From: Bacteroidota bacterium
GTDB lineage: Bacteria; Bacteroidota; Bacteroidia; B-17B0; Aurantibacillaceae
Length of the DNA: 61,033 nt
Direction of reading: 5' to 3'
Assembly (NCBI GenBank): GCA_003153315.1
Contig: PLYA01000022.1
Span: 25,702 to 86,734, forward strand
Position numbers and translations under genes: made by a program. The notes under the pieces are model-generated. The model saw only the letters and a list, made by a program, of their open reading frames with translations. It was not told the DNA's origin and ran no database searches. Below are positions 8,691-18,727 of this stretch, in pieces (positions within the stretch are counted from its first letter, which is position 1; every line of letters starts with the position of its first letter).

Positions 8691-11600
8691 TTAATACCCC
8701 AAAGCAGGCCCTAACCATTTTTCTATTTCGGCAAAGGGCATGTTCTTGCGTTTGGCATAATCTGCAACCTGCTCTTTGGTAATTTTACCTACACCAAAAT
8801 ATTGCGCATGTTTATTGGCTAAATACAAACCGCTTACGGCAGCCGTTGGCACCATGGCAAGGCTTTCGGTAAGTATAATACCTGTGTTCTTTTCTACATC
8901 CAGCAGTTTCCAAATGGTAAGCTTTTCGGTATGGTCGGGTTGGGCAGGGTAACCCGGTGCAGGACGTATGCCTGCATACTCTTCTTTAATCAGTTGCTCA
9001 TTAGTTAAGGCTTCATCTTTAGAGTAGCCCCATATCTCTGTACGTACCTTTTTATGCAATAACTCTGCAAAGGCTTCAGCAAGTCTGTCTGCCAAAGCTT
9101 TAAGCATAATGGCACTGTAATCATCATGATCGGCTTCAAAACGTTTCACATACTCATCAATACCAATGCCTGTGGTTAAGGCAAAACTGCCTATATAATC
9201 TGTCTTGCCTTTTGGCGCAACAAAATCAGCCAGTGCAATATTGTATTGTCCGCTTGGTTTTTTAGTCTGCTGACGTATAGAATGGAATGTACACACAGTG
9301 TTTTTTGAACTTGCATCATACACTTCTATATCATCTTCATTAACTGCATTAGCAGGATAGATGCCAATAACAGCTCTTGCTGTTAACCATTTCTCACTGA
9401 TAATTTTCTTCAGCATGGCCTGCGCATCATTAAATAACTTGGTGGCTTCTTTACCTCTCTCAGGGTCTTTTAATATTTTAGGGTAAGAACCCTTCATCTC
9501 CCAAGAGATGAAGAAGGGAGTCCAATCAATATACTCGGCGATTTCGGCTAAAGAATAATTATCAAATACTTTGTTCCCTATAAACGCAGGCTTGGTTATT
9601 TCTTCTCTGCTCCAGTCAATAGGAAATTTATTGTTGCGGGCTTCTTCTAAAGAAATGAATTTATTTTGCCCCTGTGCATTTTTATGTTGCTCGCGCACGC
9701 GGCTATAATCTTTGTTCACTTCTTCCATAAAGGCTGCGCGCAACTCATTTGAAATAAGACTGCTGGCAACCGGTACTGATTTACTTGCATCATTAACATG
9801 CACTACCGGATGCGAATAATTTTGAGAAATCTTTACGGCTGTGTGCACCTTAGATGTAGTTGCCCCTCCAATCATTAAAGGAATATCAAACTTAAGACGC
9901 TCCATTTCTTTAGCCACATGCACCATCTCGTCTAACGACGGAGTTATCAATCCGCTTAAACCTATGATATCTACTTTATGTTTTTTAGCTTCTTCCAGTA
10001 TTTTATCGCAGGAAACCATTACACCTAAATCTACTATCTCATAATTATTACAAGCCAGTACAACTCCTACAATGTTCTTACCAATATCATGCACATCGCC
10101 TTTTACGGTTGCCATTAATATCTTTCCTGCATTCTGCCTTCCATCACCAACAATACCAGCCAGTTTATTAGCATCCTTTTCTGCCTGAAGAAACGGCTCT
10201 AAATAAGCAACCGCTTTTTTCATTACGCGGGCACTCTTTACCACCTGAGGCAAAAACATTTTACCGCTTCCAAATAAATCACCAACCACATTCATACCTG
10301 CCATTAGCGGACCTTCAATTACATTCAACGGACGTCCTAATTTTACTCTGGCTTCTTCGGTATCCACATCAATGTATTCTACCAAACCTTTTACAAGCGC
10401 ATGACTCAAACGTTCTTCAACCGTACCTTTTCTCCACTGTTCATCTTTCTCCGTTTTTTGTGCAGATACTCCTTTTAGTGTTTCGGCATGTTCAACCAAT
10501 CGCTCAGTAGCATCATCTCTTCGGTTCAACAAAACATCTTCAACCAATTCCAACAAGGTTTTATCAATATCATCATACACCTGTAATTGCGCAGGGTTTA
10601 CAATACCCATATCCATTCCTGCTTTTACAGCATGATATAAGAAGGCACCGTGTATGGCTTCGCGCACATGATCATTCCCTCTGAAAGAGAAGGAAACATT
10701 ACTCACTCCACCGCTTACTTTAGCATGAGGCAAGTTTTCTTTTATCCATTTGGTAGCATTAAAAAAGTCTAATGCATTCAAACGATGTTCTTCCATACCG
10801 GTTGCTACCGGAAAAATATTCGGATCGAAAATAATATCCTGAGGCGGGAAGTGAACTTTATTAACCAACACATCATAGGCGCGCTTACAGATATCTATAC
10901 GGCGTTGCAAAGTATCAGCCTGACCAACTTCATCAAATGCCATTACAATAACTGCAGCACCGTATTGTTTTATTTTATTTGCCTGCTCAATAAACTTAGC
11001 TTCTCCTTCTTTTAAAGAAATGGAGTTTACAATGGCTTTACCTTGCACACATTTTAATCCGGCTTCTATAACAGTCCATTTAGAGGAATCTATCATAATG
11101 GGCACACGCGAAATATCAGGCTCAGAAGCAATCAGGTTCAGAAACTTGGTCATAGCAGCTTCGCTATCCAACATCCCTTCGTCCATGTTCACATCAATTA
11201 CCTGTGCACCGCCTTCTACCTGCTCTCGGGCAATAGAAAGGGCTTCTTCATAATTATTCTCTTTAATTAAGCGAAGGAATTTTTTAGAACCGGTAACGTT
11301 GGTACGTTCTCCCACATTCATAAAATTACTTTCAGGTCTTAGCGTTACGGGCTCCAATCCGCTTAGATGCATCAAAGTATCAGCCTCGGGCTTTTTGCGC
11401 GGTTTAGCTGTCTTCGCTAGTTCTGCAATGCGTCTAATATGGTCGGGCGTTGTACCACAACAGCCTCCTACAATATTTAAAAAACCTGCCTGCAAAAAAT
11501 CTTCTATCTGATGCCCCATAGTATGCGCATCTTCATCATACTCACCAAACTGATTGGGTAAGCCCGCATTGGGGTAAGCACTTATATAAAACGGAGCCTT

Positions 11601-12389
11601 AGTAGATAGCTCTTCCAGATAAGGCCTCATATCTTTAGCACCCAAAGCACAATTAAGACCTATGCTTAATAAATCAACATGAGAAACCGAGTTTAAAAAT
11701 GCCTCTGTTGTTTGCCCTGATAAAGTTCTTCCACTCGCATCAGTAATAGTTCCCGAAACCATCACAGGCATCTTCCTGTTTATCTCTTTGCAATAATTTT
11801 GAATGGCAAACAAAGCAGCCTTGGCATTAAGCGTATCAAAAATAGTTTCAATCAAAAGAATATCAGCCCCACCATCTATCAAACCTCTAACCTGCTCGGT
11901 ATAGGCAGTTACCATTTCATCAAAAGTAACAGCTCTATAGCCCGGGTCATTTACATTTGGAGATAAAGAAAGTGTACGGTTAGTGGGTCCCATAGCACCC
12001 GCTACAAAAGCCGTTTCTCTTCCCTTCCCTTCGGGTGAAGCAAGGAATTCAGCAATAGCTTCTTTGGCAATCTTGGCAGATTCGTAGTTCAGTTCATATA
12101 CCAAATCCTGCATATCATAATCGGCCATGGCAATGGTAGTGCCACTAAAGGTGTTGGTCTCAATAATATCAGCACCCGCTTTTAAATACTCTTTATGAAT
12201 AGCTTTTATAATTTGCGGTTGGGTAATAGAAAGTAAATCGTTGTTGCCTTTTAAATCTTTATGAAAATCGGCAAAGCGTTTACCTCTATAATCTTTCTCC
12301 TCCAGCTTGTATTGCTGAATCATGGTACCCATGGCGCCATCAATTACCAATACTCTTTTTTCTAACTCTTTTCTTATATCTGTTGTCAT
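8691..12389 (-). CDS. metH: Cobalamin-dependent methionine synthase
   Basis: Full-length MetH (1232 residues) transfers the methyl group of 5-methyl-THF to homocysteine through methylcobalamin. Domains in order: homocysteine-binding barrel with zinc ligands Cys near 246 and the CysCys of GGCCGTT near 310; folate barrel starting at [12 protein letters not shown]12 cap and binding domain with DVHDIG (axial His near 766); C-terminal reactivation domain with [13 protein letters not shown] start at the ATG at 12387-12389 (MTTDIRKEL). A longer in-frame start at 12416 would lie inside the loop of the upstream terminator hairpin and is unlikely. A SAM-I riboswitch and terminator precede it, so expression should fall when S-adenosylmethionine is plentiful. 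No other methionine gene is adjacent. Confidence 0.97.
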   Translation of the reverse strand: MTTDIRKELEKRVLVIDGAMGTMIQQYKLEEKDYRGKRFADFHKDLKGNNDLLSITQPQIIKAIHKEYLKAGADIIETNTFSGTTIAMADYDMQDLVYELNYESAKIAKEAIAEFLASPEGKGRETAFVAGAMGPTNRTLSLSPNVNDPGYRAVTFDEMVTAYTEQVRGLIDGGADILLIETIFDTLNAKAALFAIQNYCKEINRKMPVMVSGTITDASGRTLSGQTTEAFLNSVSHVDLLSIGLNCALGAKDMRPYLEELSTKAPFYISAYPNAGLPNQFGEYDEDAHTMGHQIEDFLQAGFLNIVGGCCGTTPDHIRRIAELAKTAKPRKKPEADTLMHLSGLEPVTLRPESNFMNVGERTNVTGSKKFLRLIKENNYEEALSIAREQVEGGAQVIDVNMDEGMLDSEAAMTKFLNLIASEPDISRVPIMIDSSKWTVIEAGLKCVQGKAIVNSISLKEGEAKFIEQANKIKQYGAAVIVMAFDEVGQADTLQRRIDICKRAYDVLVNKVHFPPQDIIFDPNIFPVATGMEEHRLNALDFFNATKWIKENLPHAKVSGGVSNVSFSFRGNDHVREAIHGAFLYHAVKAGMDMGIVNPAQLQVYDDIDKTLLELVEDVLLNRRDDATERLVEHAETLKGVSAQKTEKDEQWRKGTVEERLSHALVKGLVEYIDVDTEEARVKLGRPLNVIEGPLMAGMNVVGDLFGSGKMFLPQVVKSARVMKKAVAYLEPFLQAEKDANKLAGIVGDGRQNAGKILMATVKGDVHDIGKNIVGVVLACNNYEIVDLGVMVSCDKILEEAKKHKVDIIGLSGLITPSLDEMVHVAKEMERLKFDIPLMIGGATTSKVHTAVKISQNYSHPVVHVNDASKSVPVASSLISNELRAAFMEEVNKDYSRVREQHKNAQGQNKFISLEEARNNKFPIDWSREEITKPAFIGNKVFDNYSLAEIAEYIDWTPFFISWEMKGSYPKILKDPERGKEATKLFNDAQAMLKKIISEKWLTARAVIGIYPANAVNEDDIEVYDASSKNTVCTFHSIRQQTKKPSGQYNIALADFVAPKGKTDYIGSFALTTGIGIDEYVKRFEADHDDYSAIMLKALADRLAEAFAELLHKKVRTEIWGYSKDEALTNEQLIKEEYAGIRPAPGYPAQPDHTEKLTIWKLLDVEKNTGIILTESLAMVPTAAVSGLYLANKHAQYFGVGKITKEQVADYAKRKNMPFAEIEKWLGPALGY

Positions 12390-12403
12390 ATACTTAAAAT
12401 AAA

Positions 12404-12435
12404 AAATCTCTTCCAAACATCGTCGGAAGAGATTT
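12404..12435 (-). terminator. Riboswitch expression-platform terminator upstream of metH
   Basis: The minus strand has AAATCTCTTCC (12435-12425), a 10-base loop and GGAAGAGATTT (12414-12404). This is a perfect 11-bp stem, followed by a T-rich tail ending just before the metH ATG at 12389. An antiterminator can form instead: GTCGGA, just after riboswitch helix P1 (12464-12459), pairs with TCCGAC (12427-12422), which overlaps the base of the terminator stem. This is transcription-attenuation architecture, SAM bound meaning off. Confidence 0.88.
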
Positions 12436-12463
12436 TATGAATTTCTTATCATAATCAATCCGA

Positions 12464-12577
12464 CTTATCTTTTCTGTTTATAACAGAACGAGTTGGCACC
12501 GGTTTTCCAAAGATATTCTCCCTTTTAGTTGGTTGCCAAGGCTTCATAGGGCGTATCCCTCAGCCTTTCTTGATAAG
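12464..12577 (-). ncRNA. SAM-I (S-box) riboswitch controlling metH
   Basis: The minus-strand leader contains the S-box hallmarks in order: P1 5' strand CTTATCA (12577-12571), AGAAAGGCTGAGGGA with the kink-turn GA pairs, GCCCTATGAAGCC, TTGGCAACC, a variable hairpin with AAAACCGGTGCCAA, and closing P1 strand GATAAG (12469-12464). The aptamer binds S-adenosylmethionine. It is followed by an antiterminator/terminator pair and metH, the expected target. A TACCTTTG promoter box sits at 12596-12603. A second GATAAG at 12450-12445 could be an alternative P1 partner. Confidence 0.95.
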
Positions 12578-12595
12578 TTTGAAAAAGAACTGATG

Positions 12596-12603
12596 CAAAG
12601 GTA
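12596..12603 (-). promoter_or_regulatory. Promoter -7 box for the metH riboswitch transcript
   Basis: Minus-strand TACCTTTG ends 18 bases before the riboswitch P1, so transcription would start just upstream of the aptamer. A second, overlapping-region match TAAATTTG lies slightly farther upstream (12605-12612). Confidence 0.65.
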
Positions 12604-12687
12604 GCAAATTTATATACTTAAAAACTATTGTTATAAGGGGAGATTTTTAGTGTTATATACACTCCCTTAAACCAGTAATATTAAATA

Positions 12688-14796
12688 TTAGTTAATGTTA
12701 GGGGATACCTGAACAACATTCAAAGCCTGTAATTGTTGCAAGGTTTCTGCACTTCCGGGGTCTATAACAAGTACCTGCCTGTAATGATAGATGGCGGCAT
12801 AAGGCATGTTAAGTTCTTTGTAGCATTGTGCAGCACTAAGGTGATACTCTTTTCCAAAACGATAATGAAACACACAGGTTTCAAAACAAATTACTGCGCT
12901 TTTATAATATATCAATGCGGTACGCTCATTGCTCTTCGCCAGTTCTATAAGTGCATCACCCTTGTCGGATAAGTTATCGTAATTTTCTAATTTATCCACC
13001 TCATAAGCTAATTCAAACTGTTTTATTGCCTTTTCGTATTCTTTGGTGTCGGTATAATGATGTCCCAGTTGCTCTAAGCAGGTATCACTTTTAGGAAACT
13101 CTTTTAAAAAAGCTATCAGCACTTCTTCCGATTCCTTTATCTTGCCATTGAGGCGATAGTAATAGGCAAGGTTGGCAACATAGCTTCCATTCTTAGGATA
13201 CATTTCGGTAAGTTCTTTGGCAAGGCGCATGCACTCGTCGTACTTTTGTTTTGCGTCGTATATATCTATCAGCAAGGTACGTGCCCGCTCGTGAAACCAT
13301 GCTAAACCTTCGCCCTTTGCGTTAATAAGTTTATTATATAAGGGAATGGCTTTATCGGGTGCGTGCATTTGGCAAAATATATCGGCTTTGATAAGGTATA
13401 AGTTAGGATGATGCTCGGTTTCCAAGTCTTCTGCTCGTTTAATTAAAGCAAGTGCTTTTTGGTACTCGTGTTTGCCCGCCTCTTCTCCTGCCTTACGCAA
13501 TAATAGCGTAGCGTTTTCGGGGTGTTGTGCAAATGCCTTTTCAAGAATTTGGGCCACTGTTTTCTCATCATGATTGTTTTGGTAATGGTCCATAATAATA
13601 TGCCAGTCAAGCACATCAAAATAAGCGTTGGCACCCATCGGTGATTCGTATTTTTGAATGGTTTCGGCACGGTGGTCGTCGGTTTCATCAGCAGAAACCT
13701 CAGGTGTTGATACGTCCTCAGCTTGTTCCTCTCTGCGTTCATTTCTTTCATTCAAAAAATCTACTAACGCAGTATACACATCCATAAACGCATTATATTC
13801 ATCAATAAAATGTTCCCATGCCTTGGTTACTTTTTTATTTTCATCGCTATACTTTTCCAAAAATTCCTGCCAGTCATCATCACAAAGGATGGTATATTTT
13901 GCCCAATTGTGCACCAACTCACTTTCCATTTTATGCACTTCACCGAACAACGTTTTTGGATTTTCTTCATCGTCATCATCCTCTTCATCGTCATATACCT
14001 GTGCGTAAAGCGCATCAGAGGGTTCGCTTATCTTATTTATATCTTCACTAAACTGTGTAAAATACGTGTTACAATCATCCACCAGCACCTGCTGTTCTTC
14101 TAAACTTGGGATATACATCTGCACAATGGGGCTCCAATCACCCTTCATTTCGGGAGGGGGCATACAAATAACGTTTCTTGCTTTGTCGGCTTTTTCTTTT
14201 GCAATCCACATTTTTGGCCAAAGCCCCGGTATAGCGTCATGAAGTTTTTTTATTTCGTTGCAGAGTTTCTGCGAGCGCAAAGGAACTTCGTTGTGCAATG
14301 CAACATATTTATTTACAAACTCCTTTTCAAAATCTGTCAGCGGAATTTGCTTTTCATACTTTAGGGTAATGGTGCGCAATGCCGTTTTGCGCTCAATTAT
14401 ATCTTGCGATACGCCCATTGTTTCACGCTGCATATCGCTAATATGCCCGCTATGTACCAAGCATTCCAAGATGTCTTGTTTCTTATAATAAGCAAAAAAA
14501 TCAGCTTGGTTTTTATCAAGCAACTCCTGCAGTGTTTTTTGTTCTGCACCTTTAGCATCAGTAAATTTTGTATGCAATTCATTGTTTTGTTGCCTGAATA
14601 AAGACCATTGTTTGCTATCTGCTTCCGTTAAACCCCAGCATTTCCAGGCCGGTTGTTGCTGCCTGGTGTCGGGCTCATACGTTATTTTACCTTCTGCATC
14701 GGGCGCATAATAATCCATTAAAGCCTGCATGCAATCATCTGTATTAGAGAGGTAGGTGTTAAACGCTGTTCTATCGGAAAAGGCTGTTGTATTCAT
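12688..14796 (-). CDS. Large TPR protein with uncharacterised N-terminal half
   Basis: A 702-residue protein with no signal peptide, so probably cytoplasmic. Residues 1 to about 370 match nothing I recognise: helical, Lys/Glu/Gln-rich, with a very acidic tract (YDDEEDDDDEEN) near 270-282. From about 385 to 690 there are five to seven tetratricopeptide repeats (AQHPENATLLLRKAGEEA, KSDTCLEQLGHHYTDTKEYEKAI, ...YAAIYHYRQVLVIDPGSAETL), a protein-binding scaffold. A TAAATTTG box (14818-14825) lies 21 bases upstream. The partner is unknown. It is divergent from the GT87-like gene and not obviously in an operon. Confidence 0.8.
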   Translation of the reverse strand: MNTTAFSDRTAFNTYLSNTDDCMQALMDYYAPDAEGKITYEPDTRQQQPAWKCWGLTEADSKQWSLFRQQNNELHTKFTDAKGAEQKTLQELLDKNQADFFAYYKKQDILECLVHSGHISDMQRETMGVSQDIIERKTALRTITLKYEKQIPLTDFEKEFVNKYVALHNEVPLRSQKLCNEIKKLHDAIPGLWPKMWIAKEKADKARNVICMPPPEMKGDWSPIVQMYIPSLEEQQVLVDDCNTYFTQFSEDINKISEPSDALYAQVYDDEEDDDDEENPKTLFGEVHKMESELVHNWAKYTILCDDDWQEFLEKYSDENKKVTKAWEHFIDEYNAFMDVYTALVDFLNERNERREEQAEDVSTPEVSADETDDHRAETIQKYESPMGANAYFDVLDWHIIMDHYQNNHDEKTVAQILEKAFAQHPENATLLLRKAGEEAGKHEYQKALALIKRAEDLETEHHPNLYLIKADIFCQMHAPDKAIPLYNKLINAKGEGLAWFHERARTLLIDIYDAKQKYDECMRLAKELTEMYPKNGSYVANLAYYYRLNGKIKESEEVLIAFLKEFPKSDTCLEQLGHHYTDTKEYEKAIKQFELAYEVDKLENYDNLSDKGDALIELAKSNERTALIYYKSAVICFETCVFHYRFGKEYHLSAAQCYKELNMPYAAIYHYRQVLVIDPGSAETLQQLQALNVVQVSPNIN

Positions 14797-14817
14797 TGGA
14801 TTCCATTTTTAGCTCAT

Positions 14818-14825
14818 CAAATTTA
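14818..14825 (-). promoter_or_regulatory. Promoter -7 box for the TPR gene
   Basis: Minus-strand TAAATTTG, 21 bases before the start at 14796. Confidence 0.6.
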
Positions 14826-14868
14826 CAAAAAAGCCTTTTATTTTCAAAGAAGAATTTTTAATTTATGG

Positions 14869-14883
14869 GATTGCTGCGCTTCG
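14869..14883. repeat. Short repeat GATTGCTGCGCTTCG, partial copy
   Basis: GATTGC-T-GCGCTTCG matches the element at 51480-51506 (GATTGC-C-GCGCTTCG), here cut short and degenerate. It lies directly before an ATG (14888) that could be taken as the start of the next gene. Confidence 0.5.
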
Positions 14884-14953
14884 TGTTATGGAAGGAAAAA
14901 GAAAGTATAAAAACAATTCATCGCTTTCAGTAGTTTTACGCATTGTAAATTTT

Positions 14954-16129
14954 ATGAACGCCTTTACCAAAACCATATCAAACCCAAAATTCATCTTCAT
15001 CTTGTTTTTTGGTTTGGTTGTTTTTGCCACCCTTCAGGCTATATTACTTACTAAAGAACATCCCGCACCCGGCGAGTGGCCCTTTACCCTTTACAACAAT
15101 TACGTAATTTTTAAGCAATCCTTCTTTCACCTCATCCACAAACAGGATTTATATTGTTTGTATCCTAACGAGTATTACGACCCCTATAAATACAGTCCGG
15201 CATTTGCTTTGGCCTTTGGTTTATTGAGCTATTTACCTGATATGGTTGGACTTCTCCTCTGGAATCTCTTAAACGCCTTTGTGCTGTTTGTGGCTATTTA
15301 TAAACTGCCCGGCATAGCCGTTAAATACAAAAGCCTGATGCTGCTTACAGCCGGAGTAGAATTAATGACCTGCATGCAAAGCTGCCAGAGCAATGCCCTT
15401 ATCGTGGGCCTGCTCATCCTTGCTTTTTGTATGCTCGAGAAAGAAAACTACCTCCTGGCTACCCTCTTTATATCCCTTACGGTATTTATAAAACTGTTCG
15501 GCATAGTCATTTGCATCCTCTTTATCTTCTACCCTAAAAAAGGAAAAGTCGCCCTGTATATGTTGGGTTGGTTTGCGCTCCTTGCCATTATACCCATAGT
15601 TGCAACGGATTATGATCAATTGCTATTTCTTTACAATAGCTGGCTAACCCCTTTGGGTAATGACCATGCTCTTTCCAACGGATACTCGGTAATAGGCTGG
15701 CTGCATACCTGGTTTAAACTGAATGTAAACAAAACATTGGTACTGCTTATTGGAGTTGTCTTGTTACTTTTTCCTTTAATTAAAACCAGTAAATACAAAG
15801 ACTACTCCTTTCGTTTAATGATGCTAAGTTCCGTATTGGTTTGGATGGTTATTTTTAACCACATGGCCGAATCGCCCACCTTTATTGTAGCCATGACAGG
15901 GGTAGTTATCTGGTTCTACGCACAAAAACCTACTACCATAAACATAGTTTTGCTTATTCTCTGTATTGTTTTTACCTGCCTCTCTCCTACCGACATATTC
16001 CCGCCATACATTCGCCAACACTTCTTTCAACCATACGTTATCAAGGCGGTTCCCTGCATACTCATTTGGATAAAGATGATTTACGACTTAATGGCTGATA
16101 AACTCTCCTTAAGAGTTTCCAATACCTAA
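14954..16129 (+). CDS. Polytopic membrane glycosyltransferase, GT87/DUF2029-like
   Basis: A multi-pass membrane protein of about 391 residues with roughly ten hydrophobic helices. The family (DUF2029, GT87) uses polyprenyl-phosphate sugars on the periplasmic face. Fitting signs are an early luminal loop with YPNEYYDPYKYSPAFA (a conserved Asp/Tyr-rich segment after helix 1), followed by helix pairs and VFIKLFG. Two starts are possible. The ATG at 14888 adds 22 basic residues and abuts a short repeat. The ATG at 14954 puts the first helix 11 residues in, which I prefer. The 21-bp array A begins on the last base of its TAA. The sugar and acceptor are unknown. Confidence 0.75.
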   Translation: MNAFTKTISNPKFIFILFFGLVVFATLQAILLTKEHPAPGEWPFTLYNNYVIFKQSFFHLIHKQDLYCLYPNEYYDPYKYSPAFALAFGLLSYLPDMVGLLLWNLLNAFVLFVAIYKLPGIAVKYKSLMLLTAGVELMTCMQSCQSNALIVGLLILAFCMLEKENYLLATLFISLTVFIKLFGIVICILFIFYPKKGKVALYMLGWFALLAIIPIVATDYDQLLFLYNSWLTPLGNDHALSNGYSVIGWLHTWFKLNVNKTLVLLIGVVLLLFPLIKTSKYKDYSFRLMMLSSVLVWMVIFNHMAESPTFIVAMTGVVIWFYAQKPTTINIVLLILCIVFTCLSPTDIFPPYIRQHFFQPYVIKAVPCILIWIKMIYDLMADKLSLRVSNT

Positions 16130-16527
16130 AGCTTTGCTTACTTGTCCTAAGTATTTGCGCTCCTTACCTAATGATTTGCGGACTTGTGCCATTCGTTTGC
16201 GCTCATGTGCTAAAGCTTTGTGCGGTTATGCATATCATTTGCTTTGATATGCGATACGTTTGCTTCCTTGTACCAGTCATTTGCTTTGGTGTGCGATATG
16301 TTTGCTTCCTTGTACCAATCATTTGCTTTGATGTGCGATACGTTTGCTTCCTTGTACCAGTCATTTGCTTTGATGTGCGATACGTTTGCTTCCTTGTACC
16401 AGTCATTTGCTTTGATGTGCGATACGTTTGCTTACATGCACCAATGATTTGTTTGGATGTGCGATACGTTTGCTTCCTTGTACCAATCATTTGCTTTGGT
16501 GTGCGATACGTTTACTTCCTTGCGCAT
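16129..16527. repeat. 21-bp tandem repeat array A (19 units)
   Basis: Nineteen consecutive units of exactly 21 bp fill the 496-base space between the GT87-like gene and the methyltransferase. Every unit has a near-invariant TTTGC (bases 5-9) and a later TGYNC. From 16234 the units alternate between two types, with cores TTTGCTTTGATGTGC and TTTGCTTCCTTGTACC, making a 42-bp higher-order repeat; the first five units (16129-16233) are more divergent. The array starts on the last base of the upstream stop codon and ends at a perfect palindrome, GCTCTTGCAAGAGC (16529-16542). Long frames are open on both strands only because 21 is a multiple of 3. I do not regard it as coding. Confidence 0.9.
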
Positions 16528-16600
16528 CGCTCTTGCAAGAGCTGTTTGGAGGCTTTGTTAGATAGCTTTAGTTAAAGTTAATACACAAGTCAAAAACATA

Positions 16601-16608
16601 TATATTTG
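16601..16608 (+). promoter_or_regulatory. Promoter -7 box for the methyltransferase
   Basis: TATATTTG, a perfect match, 17 bases before the ATG at 16626. Confidence 0.65.
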
Positions 16609-16625
16609 GCGAATAAAACAAAATA

Positions 16626-17363
16626 ATGAATATTCTTTATAAATCACTTTTCGGCGATTATTCAAAAGTAGGCTTGTCGAATAAAGAAACTCGCCATAAT
16701 TGGATAAAGCAAACTTTAAAAAATATCCCGCCAAATTTAAAAATTTTAGATGCAGGAGCTGGAGAACAACAATTTAAACCATTTTGCGCTCATTTAGTTT
16801 ATACCTCTCAGGATTTTGCACAATACGATGGAAAAGGTGATGGAAAAGGAATTCAAGCAAAGTCATGGGATAATAATTCTTTAGATATTATTTGTGATAT
16901 AACAAAAATGCCAATAGATTCTGAAACATATGATGTTGTTTTATGCTCAGAAGTTCTTCACCATTTGCCCAATCCAATTGAAGCTATAAAAGAAATGGTT
17001 AGAGTTTTAAAACCTGGGGGGACTCTTATTTTAACAGCTCCCTTTGCTTCACTCACACATTTTTCTCCGTTTCATTTCTGTTCAGGATTTAATAGATATT
17101 TTTATGAACATTGGCTGAAGGAATTTAAATGTACAATAAAAGAATTGACTTACAATGGAAATTATTTTGAATTTGTAGCCCAAGAAGTCAGATACGCAAG
17201 TGATGTAAGTATAAAATACTCGGGTATGAAATTAACCTTGAAAGAGAAAATAGCCCAACGCATCTATTTATCTTTTCTTCAAAAAGCTTCCGAAAAATCA
17301 CCTGAATCTAAAGAATTATTACCTTTTGGTTTGTTTGTTGTCGCAACAAAAAATAGAATATAA
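16626..17363 (+). CDS. Class I SAM-dependent methyltransferase (Methyltransf_11 type)
   Basis: A 245-residue soluble methyltransferase. Motif I is ILDAGAGEQQF (residues about 39-49). The acidic residue of motif II is not certain. The later motifs are clear: DVVLCSEVLHHLPNP (about 107-121) and MVRVLKPGGTLILTAPF (about 129-145). The small-molecule, lipid or glycan substrate cannot be predicted. It has its own promoter after array A and converges on lhgO. The gene looks more AT-rich than its neighbours, which may hint at horizontal acquisition. Confidence 0.85.
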   Translation: MNILYKSLFGDYSKVGLSNKETRHNWIKQTLKNIPPNLKILDAGAGEQQFKPFCAHLVYTSQDFAQYDGKGDGKGIQAKSWDNNSLDIICDITKMPIDSETYDVVLCSEVLHHLPNPIEAIKEMVRVLKPGGTLILTAPFASLTHFSPFHFCSGFNRYFYEHWLKEFKCTIKELTYNGNYFEFVAQEVRYASDVSIKYSGMKLTLKEKIAQRIYLSFLQKASEKSPESKELLPFGLFVVATKNRI

Positions 17364-17408
17364 TTATATGCTCTTAGCCAGACTTGCGATAGTAATTAGA
17401 TAAATAAA

Positions 17409-18632
17409 TTACCCCAACTTAAAATAAGTCCCCGCCATATTGGCTATTTCATTTCCATAAGCCAAAGAGGCTGTTGCTGCCGGAGAAGGAGAATTAATTA
17501 CGTGCACAGCTCTGTGACTGTATTCTATCTTAAAATCATCAATCATCGCGCCTTCAGGAGCCAATGCCATTGCACGAATACCACAACGACTTGAAACAAT
17601 ATCATCCGACTCCAGACTTGGTATCAGTTTTTGTAAGCGTTTAAGGAAATAGGGTTTAGAAAATGCTCCTCTGTATTCATCTATACCAAAGCGCCAGTGT
17701 TTTTTAAAGAACTTTCGGGTACCTCTAAAAGAAAGAGCTTCTAAAGTATCTTTTGCCGAGAAAGCTGTTTTGGTATATCCCTCTCTGTCAAAAACAAACA
17801 CGGCATTTGGTCCGCACTCGGTACCACCCTTAATCATGCGGGTGTAATGCACACCCAAAAACGGAAACTCAGGGTTAGGCACGGGGTAAATAAGGTTCTT
17901 AACCTTCTTCATGCCCTTATCCGTCAGGTCATAATAATCTCCTCTAAAACCAACAATCTCTGCATCACTCTTTTTTCCCTGCGCTTTGGCTAACCTATCA
18001 GCCTGCAAACCTCCACAGGTAATAACATACTTAGCTGTGTACTTAGATGTTTGAGTAATTACTTCCACTTTATCTTCATGGTTCACAAAAGACTTTACCT
18101 CCTGATTGGTAAGCACCTTGCTTCCGCTAAACTTTTGATGGATAAGTTCCACATATTTATTGGCCACATCAGTATAATCTATAATACCCGTGCATGGTAC
18201 CCATATACCGGCAATGCCTTCGCAATAAGGCTCTATTTCTTTAATCTGTTTGGCATCTATCAGTTCAATACCTTCTACGTCGTTAGCTTTTCCATTATTA
18301 AACACCTTATTCATATGCGCCAACTCACTCTCTTCTGTAGCTACAATAATCTTTCCGCAAATATCATGTGGTATGTTATGTTCTTTGGCAAATTGCACCA
18401 GCTCTCTCCTACCTGCCACACAATTAATAGCTTTGTAAGAACCCGGTTTGTAATATATACCCGAATGTATAACACCTGAATTATGCCCTGTTTGATGCGC
18501 AGCTACTTTAACCTCTTTTTCTAAAACAGCTACCTTTAAATCGGGGTGTTTGGTATTTAGTTTATAAGCTGTGGCAAGTCCTACAATTCCTCCTCCTACA
18601 ATAATTACATCAAACGCATTTTCTTGAGTCAT
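17409..18632 (-). CDS. lhgO: L-2-hydroxyglutarate oxidase (FAD-dependent)
   Basis: A 407-residue FAD-dependent DAO-family oxidoreductase. The dinucleotide-binding GGGIVG is at residues 12-17, followed by HQTGHNSGVIHSGIYY, the characteristic LhgO/L2HGDH segment, and GVHYTRMIKGGTECGPNAV near the substrate site. The C-terminal INSPSPAATASLAYG completes FAD binding. It oxidises L-2-hydroxyglutarate, a metabolic by-product, to 2-oxoglutarate and passes electrons to the quinone pool. The length is normal. A TAACTTTG box lies 15 bases upstream. It is divergent from the barrel protein at 18754. Confidence 0.93.
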   Translation of the reverse strand: MTQENAFDVIIVGGGIVGLATAYKLNTKHPDLKVAVLEKEVKVAAHQTGHNSGVIHSGIYYKPGSYKAINCVAGRRELVQFAKEHNIPHDICGKIIVATEESELAHMNKVFNNGKANDVEGIELIDAKQIKEIEPYCEGIAGIWVPCTGIIDYTDVANKYVELIHQKFSGSKVLTNQEVKSFVNHEDKVEVITQTSKYTAKYVITCGGLQADRLAKAQGKKSDAEIVGFRGDYYDLTDKGMKKVKNLIYPVPNPEFPFLGVHYTRMIKGGTECGPNAVFVFDREGYTKTAFSAKDTLEALSFRGTRKFFKKHWRFGIDEYRGAFSKPYFLKRLQKLIPSLESDDIVSSRCGIRAMALAPEGAMIDDFKIEYSHRAVHVINSPSPAATASLAYGNEIANMAGTYFKLG

Positions 18633-18647
18633 CTATATTTCTTTGTG

Positions 18648-18655
18648 CAAAGTTA
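18648..18655 (-). promoter_or_regulatory. Promoter -7 box for lhgO
   Basis: Minus-strand TAACTTTG, 15 bases before the start. Confidence 0.6.
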
Positions 18656-18727
18656 AGAGCTATTTTAAATGGCACAACGACTGAGTTAAATCATACTTAC
18701 TGAAACAGCTTTAATTGAATTTATTTC

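Noticed and set aside
12389-12416. Longer metH start at 12416
   Set aside because: It would place the start codon in the loop of the terminator hairpin and add nine non-conserved residues.
12404-12612. Cobalamin riboswitch upstream of metH
   Set aside because: The leader shows S-box blocks (GCCCTATGAAGCC, TTGGCAACC, GTGCCAA) and no B12-box; SAM-I fits fully.
16171-16575. 134-codon plus-strand and 95-codon minus-strand frames over array A
   Set aside because: Both strands are open at once, the peptides are unlike any protein, and there is no promoter; explained by the repeat.
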